Assembly (NCBI GenBank): GCA_045810625.1 | Contig: JBJMVQ010000036.1 | Span: 1-35,976, forward strand | Length of the DNA stretch: 35,976 bases | Source: JACQFZ01 sp045810625 | GTDB lineage: Bacteria; Pseudomonadota; Gammaproteobacteria; Acidiferrobacterales; Sulfurifustaceae | Reading direction: 5' to 3' | Shown here: in pieces, positions 9,188-17,757 of the stretch | Position numbering within the stretch: the first letter of the stretch is position 1 | How the letters are laid out: every line of letters begins with the position of its first letter | Position numbers and translations under genes: made by a program | Notes under the pieces: model-generated | The model's database searches: none | What the model was told of the DNA's origin: nothing | What the model saw: only the letters and a program-made list of their open reading frames with translations

Positions 9188-10347
9188 GCCCGACCCCAGA
9201 CGCGCCCGCGCGATTCGCGCTCTATTAGGAGCAGAAGCCCGACCGCGGCGCAGCAGACGATGATGCTCGATCCGCCGTAGCTCACGAACGGCAGCGTCAG
9301 TCCCTTCGTCGGCAGCAGGCCCATGTTCACGCCGAGATTGATCATCGCCTGCACCACGAGCAGCACGCCGAGCCCTTGCGCGAGGCGTGCGCCGTACGTC
9401 TGGCCGGCAGTCTCCGCTTGGCGCGCGATGGCAAACGCGCGCGTGAGCACGATCGCGTAGAGGGCGATCACGCCGATAACGCCCGCGAGACCGAGTTCCT
9501 CGGCGATCACCGCCATCAGAAAGTCGGTGTGCGCGGCCGGAAGATAGGAGAGCTTCTGCACGCTCGCGCCGAGACCGACGCCGAGCCACTCGCCGCGCCC
9601 GAACGCAATCAACGCCTGCACCAACTGAAACCCGGTGTTGTAGGGATCCGCCCACGGATCGAGAAAGCTCGTCACGCGGTTCATGCGATACGGCGCGATC
9701 AGCGTGAGCACGACCATGCCGCCGACGCCGGCGGCGACGACGAGCATGAAGTGCCAGAAGCGTACGCCGCCGAGGAAAAGCATCGTGAGCACCGTCACGC
9801 AGATCACGACCACGCTGCCGAGGTCGGGTTCCTGCAAGAGCAGCACGCCGACGATAGCGACGACGATGCCGACCATGAGGATGCCTTGCGTGAATTTGCG
9901 CAGCTCCTCCTGTTTGCGCACGAGGTAGCCGGCGACGTACACGATCATGAAGAGCTTCATCAGCTCGGAGGGCTGGACCGTCACGACGCCGAGGCGCAGC
10001 CAGCGCGAGCTGCCGTTCACGTGCATACCGATCCCGGGCAGCAGCACGAGCACGAGCGCGGCAAGACCGGCGAGGAGCAGATACGGACCGAGCGCTTCCC
10101 ACCAGCGCACGCGCGTACGCACGACCACGGCGGCGGCGGCGAAACCGGCGAGTAGATACAGCGCATGGTGCTCGAAGAAATAAAGACTGTTCCCCTGCGT
10201 GCGCGTGGCGTAGTCGATCGACGCGGAATACACCATGATGAGCCCGACACTGCAGAGCGCGAGCCAAGCGCCGATCAGCCGGTAATCCCAATCGCTGCGC
10301 GCGCGCCCCGCGGCGCGCGGGAGACTGGCGTCCATGACGCGGCTCAC
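9184..10347 (-). CDS. ftsW: FtsW, SEDS-family septal peptidoglycan glycosyltransferase
   Basis: FtsW is the multi-spanning SEDS polymerase that works with FtsI at the septum. From GTG 10347 the product has 387 residues, with about ten hydrophobic segments. SEDS landmarks are GSSRWLRLGVVTVQPSELMK, LLLQEPDLGS and the C-terminal GLLPTKGLTLPFVSYGGSS. AGGA lies 9 bases before GTG 10347, and that GTG overlaps the murD stop (GTGA), so it is preferred over ATG 10335. The stop overlaps the murG ATG by 4 bases. The long open frame upstream of 10347 is a shadow of murD. Confidence 0.97.
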   Translation of the reverse strand: MSRVMDASLPRAAGRARSDWDYRLIGAWLALCSVGLIMVYSASIDYATRTQGNSLYFFEHHALYLLAGFAAAAVVVRTRVRWWEALGPYLLLAGLAALVLVLLPGIGMHVNGSSRWLRLGVVTVQPSELMKLFMIVYVAGYLVRKQEELRKFTQGILMVGIVVAIVGVLLLQEPDLGSVVVICVTVLTMLFLGGVRFWHFMLVVAAGVGGMVVLTLIAPYRMNRVTSFLDPWADPYNTGFQLVQALIAFGRGEWLGVGLGASVQKLSYLPAAHTDFLMAVIAEELGLAGVIGVIALYAIVLTRAFAIARQAETAGQTYGARLAQGLGVLLVVQAMINLGVNMGLLPTKGLTLPFVSYGGSSIIVCCAAVGLLLLIERESRGRVWGRA

Positions 10348-11684
10348 GCGATCAATTCCTTGACCGCCGCGCGGAACACGTCGCCACGATGCTCGTAGTT
10401 GCGAAACATGTCGAAGCTCGCGCAGGCCGGCGACAGCAGCACGATGTCGCCCGGCTGCGCCAGTGTTTGCGCCGCGCGCACCGCCGCGCGCATGTCGGCG
10501 GCATACTCGACCGGCACGACGCCCTGCAGCGCCGCCTCGATGCGAGGGCCGTCGCGGCCGATAAGCACGACCGCGCGCGCACGCGCCGCGCACACGTCCC
10601 TGAGCTCCGCGAAATCCGCGCCCTTGCCGTCGCCGCCTGCGACCAGCACGACCGGTGCGTCCATGCCGTTCAACGCGGCGACGGTCGCGCCGACGTTGGT
10701 TCCCTTCGAGTCGTTGATCCAGCGCACGCCATTGTGATCCGCCACCAGCTCGGTACGGTGCGGCAGCCCTTTGAACGCGCGCACCGCTTTGACTTCCGCA
10801 TCGCGCGCGAGAATCATGGCGTCGGCCAGTGCCAATGCCGCAAGCACGTTCGCGAGATTGTGCCGGCCCGGCAGCGGCACGTCGCGCGCCGCGAGGAGGT
10901 CGAGATCGCCGCGCACCAACCAGAGCTCGCCGCCGAACAGGCGCACGCCGTAGTCCGCGGGCGCCGCCGGCATGCCGAGCGAGAAGTAAACTTGCCGGCG
11001 CCCGGGAACGCCCATGGCGCGCACGCGATCGTCGTCGGCGTTCAACACCATCAAACCGTCGCCGCGGAAAATGCGCGCCTTCGCCTCGGCGTATTCGTCG
11101 AGGGTTGCGTAGCGATCCATGTGATCCGGCGTCAGATTCAACACGGTCGCGGCGCGCGCATTGAGGCTCGCGGTGGTTTCGAGCTGGAAGCTCGACAGCT
11201 CGAGCACGTAAACGTCCGGCTCGCGCTCCCCGAGCAGCGACAGCGCCGGCACGCCGATGTTGCCGCCGACGCGCGTGTCGAGATCGGCGGCGCGGCATAT
11301 CGCGCCGACGAGCGCGGTCACGGTGCTCTTGCCGTTCGCACCGGTCACGGCGAGCACCGGCGCTGTTGCTTCGCGCGCGAACAGCTCGATGTCGCCGACG
11401 ATCTCCGCACCGGCGCCGGCCGCGCGGGCGATGACGGGCTCGCGCCGGCTGACGCCGGGACTCACCACCAGCATCTCCGCACCTTCGAACCAATCGGCGG
11501 CGAAGCCGCCGGTACGCACCGGCACATCCGGGAATTCGCGCTTGAGCTCGGCGAGATGCGGCGGCGCCGGGCGCGAGTCGACGGCGCGGACGTCGTAGCC
11601 GCGCGCCGCGAGATAACGCACGCACGAAAGCCCGGTAAGCCCCAGTCCCACGACCAGCGTGCGTCGCTTGTTGGTCTTCGCCAT
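10344..11684 (-). CDS. murD: MurD, UDP-N-acetylmuramoyl-L-alanine--D-glutamate ligase
   Basis: MurD adds D-Glu to UDP-MurNAc-L-Ala. From ATG 11684 it has 446 residues, starting MAKTNKRRTLVVGLGLTGLS with the Rossmann-like first domain. The ligase P-loop is GANGKSTVT (115-123). Other family signatures are GGNIGVPAL, VLELSSFQLE, GLPHRTELV and LLSPACASFDMF. No good ribosome site precedes 11684 or the alternative ATG 11702, and the frame runs up to 11765 through an inverted-repeat element. The N-terminus is therefore the least certain of the cluster. Unlike its neighbours, the gene is not overlapped by the upstream one: 143 bases separate it from mraY. Confidence 0.96.
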   Translation of the reverse strand: MAKTNKRRTLVVGLGLTGLSCVRYLAARGYDVRAVDSRPAPPHLAELKREFPDVPVRTGGFAADWFEGAEMLVVSPGVSRREPVIARAAGAGAEIVGDIELFAREATAPVLAVTGANGKSTVTALVGAICRAADLDTRVGGNIGVPALSLLGEREPDVYVLELSSFQLETTASLNARAATVLNLTPDHMDRYATLDEYAEAKARIFRGDGLMVLNADDDRVRAMGVPGRRQVYFSLGMPAAPADYGVRLFGGELWLVRGDLDLLAARDVPLPGRHNLANVLAALALADAMILARDAEVKAVRAFKGLPHRTELVADHNGVRWINDSKGTNVGATVAALNGMDAPVVLVAGGDGKGADFAELRDVCAARARAVVLIGRDGPRIEAALQGVVPVEYAADMRAAVRAAQTLAQPGDIVLLSPACASFDMFRNYEHRGDVFRAAVKELIA

Positions 11685-11720
11685 GACTAAAGCTGAGGCC
11701 ATCTGTTGTCGTCGCCGATA

Positions 11721-11811
11721 ACCGCGGAGGACGCAGAGGACGCGGAGGAAGGCCGGGGAAGACAAGAAACGGTTCTTGCCGTCCCCTGTGTCCTCTGCGT
11801 CCTCTGTGGTG
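11721..11811. repeat. Long inverted repeat between mraY and murD
   Basis: GAGGACGCAGAGGAC at 11727-11741 is the exact complement of 11790-11804. With flanks the arms extend to about 22 bases with three mismatches. Smaller matching segments (CAAGAA with TTCTTG) lie between them, so the whole stretch can fold as one long imperfect hairpin. Its composition resembles a family of GAGGACGCAGAGG-rich intergenic repeats seen in many environmental bacteria. It fills most of the only large intergenic gap inside the mur genes. Confidence 0.75.
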
Positions 11812-11827
11812 TAAAGCGCATATCAAT

Positions 11828-12910
11828 TCACCGAATCTTCAGTGTCGCCAAGCCGATCAGCACGAGCATCAAGGAGATGATCCAAAACCGCACGATCACG
11901 CGCGGCTCCGGCCAGCCTTTCAGCTCGAAGTGGTGATGCAGCGGCGCCATGCGAAAGATGCGCTTACCGGTCAGCTTGAACGACGCGACCTGCAGCATCA
12001 CCGAGAACGTCTCCATCACGAACAGGCCGCCCATGATGAAGAGCACGACCTCCTGGCGCACGACGACGGCGATCGCGCCGAGCGCGGCGCCGAGCGCGAG
12101 CGCACCGATGTCGCCCATGAATACCATCGCCGGGTACGTGTTGAACCAGAGGAACCCGAGGCCGGCACCGACGATGGCAGCGCAGATCACGAGCACTTCG
12201 CCGACGCCGGCGATGTGCGGGAAGCCGAGATACGCCGAGAAGTTTGCGTTGCCGATCACGTAGGCGAAGATGCCGAGGCCGGTCGCGACCATCACCGACG
12301 GCATGATCGCGAGACCATCGAGACCGTCGGTCAGGTTCACCGCGTTGCTCGATCCGACGATGACGAAGTAAGCGAGCACGATAAAAAACGGACCGAGCGG
12401 TACGAAAATGTTCTTGAACAGCGGCAGGATCAGCTCGGTCTCGGCGGGCGCGTGCGCGGTCCAGTACAGGAAAAAAGCGGCCGCCAGCCCCGATACCGTC
12501 TGCCAGAAAAACTTCTGGCGCGCGCCGATGCCTTTCGGGTCCTTGTTGATGACTTTCTTGTAGTCGTCGACCCAGCCGATCGCGCCGAACGCGAGCGTGA
12601 CGAGCAGCACCACCCAGACGAAGCGATTGCGCAGATCCGCCCACACGAGCGTCGCGACGAACACCGCGATCAGGATCAGCGCGCCGCCCATCGTCGGCGT
12701 CCCGGCTTTGCTCAGATGCGTCTGCGGACCGTCTTTGCGCACTGTCTGGCCTATCTGCCCGAGCACCAGGCGGCGAATGACGGTTGGACCGATCCAAAGC
12801 GATACCGCGAGCGCCGTGAGCGTGCCGAGAATCGCGCGCAGGGTGAGATAGCGAAAGACATTGAAGAAGGAGATGTCATTCGCCAACCGATCGAACACGT
12901 AATAGAGCAC
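11828..12910 (-). CDS. mraY: MraY, phospho-MurNAc-pentapeptide translocase
   Basis: MraY is the integral membrane enzyme that transfers phospho-MurNAc-pentapeptide to undecaprenyl phosphate, making lipid I. The product has 360 residues, the same as E. coli MraY. Asp115-Asp116 of WVDDYKKV match the E. coli catalytic pair. KAGTPTMGG, FMGDIGALALG and the LHHHFELKGW loop (His 325-327) are all present, with ten hydrophobic segments. The start is GTG at 12910, sharing one base with the murF TAG stop, with GGAGG 7 bases upstream. Confidence 0.98.
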   Translation of the reverse strand: MLYYVFDRLANDISFFNVFRYLTLRAILGTLTALAVSLWIGPTVIRRLVLGQIGQTVRKDGPQTHLSKAGTPTMGGALILIAVFVATLVWADLRNRFVWVVLLVTLAFGAIGWVDDYKKVINKDPKGIGARQKFFWQTVSGLAAAFFLYWTAHAPAETELILPLFKNIFVPLGPFFIVLAYFVIVGSSNAVNLTDGLDGLAIMPSVMVATGLGIFAYVIGNANFSAYLGFPHIAGVGEVLVICAAIVGAGLGFLWFNTYPAMVFMGDIGALALGAALGAIAVVVRQEVVLFIMGGLFVMETFSVMLQVASFKLTGKRIFRMAPLHHHFELKGWPEPRVIVRFWIISLMLVLIGLATLKIR

Positions 12911-14271
12911 TAGGCGCCTCCGCTCGCTGCGTCCGCCGCGCGACGGACGATGCCCGCGACGACGCGCTCCATGCGCATCACGCGCGACCCCTTGACGAGG
13001 ACCACCATGTCCGCGTGCATACGATCGGTGAGCGCGTCGATCAGCGCTTCCGCCGACGCGAAATGCCGCCCGCCCTCGCCGAAACTCTCGACGGCAAGGG
13101 CGGCGAGCTCGCCGACACCATAAAGGCGCTGAATGCCGAGGTCGCGTGCAGTGGCGCCCGCGCGGCGATGCATATCGCCCGCATCGGGACCGAGCTCGCC
13201 CATGTCGCCGAGCGCGAGCACGCGCTCGCCTTTCGCCTCCTTCAACACGTGCAGCCCGGCACGCAACGATGCCGGATTGGCGTTATAGGTATCGTCGATG
13301 ACGCGCGCGCCGTTCACACCTTGTTTGATTTCCAGGCGGCCTGCGACGGGCTTCACTTTCGCCAGGCCGCACGCGATATCGGCAAGCGTCGCCTTGGCGC
13401 TGAGCGCAGCCGCAACCGCCGCAAGCGCGTTCAGGACATTGTGCTTGCCGATCAGCCCGAGTCGCAGCTCGATTTCGCCCGCGGGCGTCTTCAGCCGGAC
13501 GGCGCAGCCGTCGTCCTCGAGCCGGTAGGTCGCGCTGACGTCGGCAGGATGATCGAGCCCGAATGTCACGATCCGGCGCGCACCGACGAGTCCGCGCCAG
13601 AATTCGCAATAGCGGTCGTCCGCGTTCAGCACGGCGACGCCGGAGGGATCGAGGCCGGCGAAAATTTCGCCCTTCGCCCGGGCGATGCGGTCGAGACTGC
13701 CGACGCCGGCCAGATGCGCTTCGGCCGCGTTCGTGATGACGGCGATCGACGGCGCGGTGAGCCGCGACAGGTAGTCGATCTCGCCCGGATGGTTCATACC
13801 CATCTCGATGACCGCGAAGCGATCGGCGGCACGCAGGCGCGCAAGCGTGAGCGGGACGCCGATGTCGTTATTCAGGTTGCCGCGCGTGACGCAGCCCGGC
13901 CCGGTTTCGCTCATGATCCGGCCGATCATCTCTTTGACGGTGGTCTTGCCGTTGCTGCCGGTCACCGCGATGACCGGTATCGGAAACTGGCGACGCCAGA
14001 ACGCGGCGAATTCGCCGAGCGCGAGGCGTGTCTCGCGCACACGCACGTACGGAAGCGGCGTGTCGAGCGGTCGCGAGAGGAGCGCGCCGGCCGCGCCTTT
14101 CGCGATCGCCTCCGACAGGAAGCTGTGGCCGTCGAAATTGGGGCCGACGAGCGCGACGAAGAGATCGCCGCGCGCGAGCGTGCGAGTATCGGTGCTGACG
14201 CCGGTGAACGTCGCATCCGCGCCTACCAGCGGCGCGCGCAGCACTTCGGCGAGGAGCGCGAGCGACATCAT
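12910..14271 (-). CDS. murF: MurF, UDP-MurNAc-tripeptide--D-Ala-D-Ala ligase
   Basis: MurF adds the D-Ala-D-Ala dipeptide made by Ddl to complete UDP-MurNAc-pentapeptide. The 453-residue length is typical. The P-loop is GSNGKTTVKEM (105-115). GNLNNDIGVPLTLARL, GMNHPGEIDYL and DDTYNANPASLRAGL are family hallmarks of MurF. The start overlaps the murE stop by 4 bases; the gene opens with two consecutive ATG codons (14271 and 14268), either of which may be used. Confidence 0.98.
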   Translation of the reverse strand: MMSLALLAEVLRAPLVGADATFTGVSTDTRTLARGDLFVALVGPNFDGHSFLSEAIAKGAAGALLSRPLDTPLPYVRVRETRLALGEFAAFWRRQFPIPVIAVTGSNGKTTVKEMIGRIMSETGPGCVTRGNLNNDIGVPLTLARLRAADRFAVIEMGMNHPGEIDYLSRLTAPSIAVITNAAEAHLAGVGSLDRIARAKGEIFAGLDPSGVAVLNADDRYCEFWRGLVGARRIVTFGLDHPADVSATYRLEDDGCAVRLKTPAGEIELRLGLIGKHNVLNALAAVAAALSAKATLADIACGLAKVKPVAGRLEIKQGVNGARVIDDTYNANPASLRAGLHVLKEAKGERVLALGDMGELGPDAGDMHRRAGATARDLGIQRLYGVGELAALAVESFGEGGRHFASAEALIDALTDRMHADMVVLVKGSRVMRMERVVAGIVRRAADAASGGA

Positions 14272-15761
14272 GCGGCGACTCCGAGCAGCGCCCGTACGGC
14301 ATCGCGGTCGCTGTAGGGATGGCGGGTATCGCCGATCTGCTGATACTCCTCGTGACCCTTCCCGGCGACGAGCACGACGTCGCTCGCGGCCGCTTCGTTG
14401 ACAGCGGCCGCGATGGCTGCGCGGCGGTCGCGGATCACGCGCGGCATCTGCTGCATGCCGCCCGCGATGTCACGAATGATGGCATCGCCCGATTCATGGC
14501 GTGGATTGTCGTCGGTGAGTATCACGAGATCGGCCAGCTGCTCGGCGAGGCGACCCATTTCCGGCCGCTTGCCGCGATCACGATTGCCGCCGCAGCCGAA
14601 TACGCACCATAGCCGGCCGGCGACGTGGGGACGCAACGCGCGCAGCACCTGCTCCAGCGCATCGGGAGTATGCGCGTAATCGACGACAACCAGCGGCCGA
14701 TCGTCCGATCCTTTGAAACGTTCGACGCGTCCCGGCACCGGACGCACGTGACGCAGACGCTCGGCGGCATCGCGCAGCTCGACGCCGAGCGCGAGTAACG
14801 TCGCCAACACCGCGAGCAAATTGAGCGCATTGAAATTGCCGAAGAGCGGCGCCGCGATTTCCACCTCGCCTTGCGGCGTGATCGCGCGCAACCGCAATCC
14901 CTCGCGCGTGCACACCAGGGTCTTCGCGTGAACGTCGCCCTCGCCGAGCCCGTAGGTCGTCACGGGTACGTGCGGCGCGACACGCGTGATGAGCTCACGG
15001 CCGTAAGCGTCGTCGCGATTGATGACGGCGGCCTTGAGGTGCGTTTCCAGGAACAGCCGCGCCTTGGCGGCGGCGTACTCGTCCATGTCGCCGTGATAGT
15101 CGAGATGGTCGCGCGTCAGGTTGGTGAACACCGCGGCGTGAAACCCGATCGCCGCCACGCGCCCCTGATCGAGCGCGTGCGAAGAAACTTCCATGGCAGC
15201 GTATGCCGCGCCGCGCGCGAGAAATTCCGCCAGTAGCCGCTGCGTCGCCACAGCGTCCGGCGTGGTATGGAGACCCGCGTCGAGCGCGCCGGGAAATCCG
15301 TAGCCGAGCGTGCCGATCACGCCGCAGCGTCGCGGCGGGCGATCGAGCGCCTGCGCGAGTAACTGCGTGCACGTCGTCTTGCCGTTGGTGCCCGTGACGC
15401 CAACCACGCCGAGCCGGCGGGACGGGGAATCGTAGAATCGATCCGCAATCCGGCTCACGCGCTTTGATAGATCGCGCACGCCGATCGCCGGCATCGGCAA
15501 CGGCGGCGCGTTGAAATCGCTTGCCTCGTACACGACGGCGGCGGCGCCGCGGCGAACGGCGTCCGCAATGAACGCGCGGCCGTCATGCTGGCCGCCGGGC
15601 ACCGCGATGAAGAGATCACCGGCTGCGACGCGGCGGCTATCGAGCGTGATGCCGTCGATCATAGGATCGCTTCCGGGATCGCTTCGCCGATCGTTCCGGG
15701 CGTCATCCATCCCCAAGGTAACGACGCCTTCGAGCAACGCGCTCAGTCGCTTCGCGCTCAT
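14268..15761 (-). CDS. murE: MurE, UDP-MurNAc-L-Ala-D-Glu--meso-diaminopimelate ligase
   Basis: MurE adds the third stem residue. The 497-residue protein contains the P-loop GTNGKTTCTQ (124-133). DNPR at 418-421 is the motif that goes with meso-diaminopimelate rather than lysine, so this organism has mDAP-type peptidoglycan. The N-terminal domain has the usual DSRRVAAGDLFIAVPG. Residues 18-33 form a polar, Asp- and Arg-rich insert (MDDARNDRRSDPGSDP) before the conserved domain. The start overlaps the ftsI stop (ATGA). Confidence 0.98.
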   Translation of the reverse strand: MSAKRLSALLEGVVTLGMDDARNDRRSDPGSDPMIDGITLDSRRVAAGDLFIAVPGGQHDGRAFIADAVRRGAAAVVYEASDFNAPPLPMPAIGVRDLSKRVSRIADRFYDSPSRRLGVVGVTGTNGKTTCTQLLAQALDRPPRRCGVIGTLGYGFPGALDAGLHTTPDAVATQRLLAEFLARGAAYAAMEVSSHALDQGRVAAIGFHAAVFTNLTRDHLDYHGDMDEYAAAKARLFLETHLKAAVINRDDAYGRELITRVAPHVPVTTYGLGEGDVHAKTLVCTREGLRLRAITPQGEVEIAAPLFGNFNALNLLAVLATLLALGVELRDAAERLRHVRPVPGRVERFKGSDDRPLVVVDYAHTPDALEQVLRALRPHVAGRLWCVFGCGGNRDRGKRPEMGRLAEQLADLVILTDDNPRHESGDAIIRDIAGGMQQMPRVIRDRRAAIAAAVNEAAASDVVLVAGKGHEEYQQIGDTRHPYSDRDAVRALLGVAA

Positions 15762-17491
15762 AGGTCTTTGCCCGTATGTCGTTCCTGGGTCGGCGCCGAC
15801 ACGAGCTGCGTCGGCGGCGGTCTTGGCGCGTCGGGTGGGATATCGAGCAGTCGCAGCGCACCCGACATGACCTGACCGAAGACCGGTGCCGCGACCTCGC
15901 CGCCGAAATAACGCCCGCCGCGCGGCCCGTCGATCGCGACGACCATGACGAGCCGCGGACGATCCGCCGGCGCGAAACCGGCGAACCAGGCGACGTAATC
16001 GTCGCTCGCGTAGCCGCTTGCCGTGAGCTTGTGCACGGTGCCGGTCTTACCGGCGATGCGGTAATCCGGCACGCGCGCGGCACGACCCGTGCCGTCGCCC
16101 TCGACGGCGAGCTCGAGCATGCGGCCAACCGCGCGGGCGATGGTCTGCGACATTACGTGTATCCGCGGCGGCGGAGTGTCGCGACGCGCGAGCGTCACCG
16201 GTACCAACTCGCCGCCGTTCGCGAGCGCTGCGTACGCGCGCGCGAGCTGCAGCACGGTCACCGAAATCCCGTAGCCGTAGGAAATCGTGGCCTGCTCGAT
16301 CGGCACCCAGCGCGCGTACGGATGCAGCACGCCGGTGACTTCCCCGGGCAGTGCGCTTCCCGTCGATTCGGCGAAACCGACGCGCCGCAACATGTCCCAC
16401 AGCGGCTCACGACCGAGCGCCAGCGCAATTTTGCTCGCGCCGACGTTGCTCGACTTCTCGATCACGCGCGCAACCGAGATCACGCCGTAGTTGTGTATGT
16501 CGCGTATCGTCTTGCCGCCGAGCTGAAACGTCCCCGGCGTCGTGTCGATCAGCGTCTGCGGCGTGAACTTTCCGCTTTCAAGCGCAGCCGCGACCGTGAA
16601 CGGCTTCAACGTCGATCCCGGCTCGTATAGGTCGGTCACCACGCGATCGCGGAACGTCTCGCTCCTCAAGTTCGCGCGATTGTTCGGGTTGAAATCCGGC
16701 TCGTTGACGAGCGCGAGCACCTCGCCGGTCGACGCGTCCAGGACCACCGCCGCGCCGGAACGGGCGTGATTCTCGGCAACGGCGGCTTTCAGCTCGCGGT
16801 ACGCGAGATACTGAATGCGCCGATCGAGACTGGTCGTCAGATCTCGGCCCGCGACCGGCAGCCGCAGGCTCTCGACGATCTCGACCGCGTTGCCGCGCAG
16901 ATCCTTCAACACGCGCTTCGTGCCCGGCACAGCGCGCAACCATTGGTCGTACGCGAGCTCGATCCCTTCCTGGCCCTGGTCGTCAACGTTCGTGAAGCCG
17001 ATCACGTGTCCGGTAACAGGGCCGGCCGGGTAGTAACGACGATATTCGCGCAGCAGCGAGACACCGGGGACTTTGAGCGCGGAAACGCGCGCGGCGAGGT
17101 CGGGCGTTACGTGCCGCCGCAGATAAACGAATTCGCGCCCCCGGTTGCGCTCGAGCAAACCGGTCAGCTCGCGCGGCGTCATATCGAGGACGCGCGCGAG
17201 CGTTGCGAGGTTCTTCGCCTCATCGAGTGTGGTTTCGGGATGCGCCCAGACCGAATCGACCGGCGTGCTGATCGCGAGCGGCACACCGTTGCGGTCGAAG
17301 ACCATGCCCCGGTGCGAATTGTCCTTGACGATGCGGCTGTACCGCACCTGCCCCTGCGTCTTCAGGTAGTCGGCGCTGAGCACCTGCAGATACACCGCGC
17401 GCGCCGCGAGCAGGCAGAGCCCGAGAAAGAGCGCGGCGAGCGCCAACCGCGTGCGTACGCGCGAATTCGTTGGGGCCGAGGCGCGCGTCAT
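15758..17491 (-). CDS. ftsI: FtsI (PBP3), septal transpeptidase
   Basis: This class B penicillin-binding protein crosslinks septal peptidoglycan together with FtsW. The chosen start gives 577 residues. A short cytoplasmic tail leads into one membrane segment at about 15-32, then the pedestal starting with RGMVFDRNG. The transpeptidase motifs are STLK (catalytic Ser293), SSN (347-349) and KTG (482-484). ATG 17491 overlaps the ftsL stop by 4 bases (ATGA). The frame is open 43 codons further upstream, but that part shadows ftsL. Confidence 0.98.
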   Translation of the reverse strand: MTRASAPTNSRVRTRLALAALFLGLCLLAARAVYLQVLSADYLKTQGQVRYSRIVKDNSHRGMVFDRNGVPLAISTPVDSVWAHPETTLDEAKNLATLARVLDMTPRELTGLLERNRGREFVYLRRHVTPDLAARVSALKVPGVSLLREYRRYYPAGPVTGHVIGFTNVDDQGQEGIELAYDQWLRAVPGTKRVLKDLRGNAVEIVESLRLPVAGRDLTTSLDRRIQYLAYRELKAAVAENHARSGAAVVLDASTGEVLALVNEPDFNPNNRANLRSETFRDRVVTDLYEPGSTLKPFTVAAALESGKFTPQTLIDTTPGTFQLGGKTIRDIHNYGVISVARVIEKSSNVGASKIALALGREPLWDMLRRVGFAESTGSALPGEVTGVLHPYARWVPIEQATISYGYGISVTVLQLARAYAALANGGELVPVTLARRDTPPPRIHVMSQTIARAVGRMLELAVEGDGTGRAARVPDYRIAGKTGTVHKLTASGYASDDYVAWFAGFAPADRPRLVMVVAIDGPRGGRYFGGEVAAPVFGQVMSGALRLLDIPPDAPRPPPTQLVSAPTQERHTGKDL

Positions 17492-17757
17492 GGCGCGGTC
17501 GAACGCACGACGACGATTCGGTCGCGCCCCGGCAACATCATGTCGAGGCGGGTGCGCGCCACCGCCTCCACGCGGCGATGCTCGGACCAGGTGCCCTCTT
17601 CGAGCAACAGCTGGCCCCACTCGGTGTCGAGCGCGTCGCGCTCGGCGCGTGCGCCCTGCAGCTCGGCGAACAGCATCCGGCTTTGATGCCGCGTCTCGAT
17701 GACCAGCATGGCGCTGCCCATGACGGCAACGATGAGCAGCACGAAGGGCTTAGACAT
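17488..17757 (-). CDS. ftsL: FtsL, small bitopic divisome protein
   Basis: FtsL forms the FtsQLB complex that activates FtsWI. The 89-residue protein has a membrane segment at about residues 4-20 (PFVLLIVAVMGSAMLVI) and then a helical stretch rich in Leu, Glu and Arg, consistent with the coiled coil that pairs with FtsB. Identification relies on size, topology and position between rsmH and ftsI, since FtsL is poorly conserved in sequence. ATG 17757 lies inside the end of rsmH (8-base overlap), with GGAG just upstream. Confidence 0.92.
   Translation of the reverse strand: MSKPFVLLIVAVMGSAMLVIETRHQSRMLFAELQGARAERDALDTEWGQLLLEEGTWSEHRRVEAVARTRLDMMLPGRDRIVVVRSTAP

Noticed and set aside
9187..10291. 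Possible fusion of extra sequence in front of MurG (764-residue open frame)
   Set aside because: The upstream part is out of frame over a complete ftsW and has Arg-rich shadow composition; MurG starts at 9187 or later.
10389..11690. 433-residue plus-strand frame opposite murD
   Set aside because: It is antisense to murD with no domain; a shadow caused by high GC at third positions.
11706..11936. 76-residue plus-strand frame beginning MSSPITAEDAEDAEE
   Set aside because: It is a translation of the inverted-repeat element running into antisense mraY; such frames arise wherever the repeat occurs.
13015..14316. 433-residue plus-strand frame opposite murF
   Set aside because: It is a shadow of murF with no ribosome site or motif.
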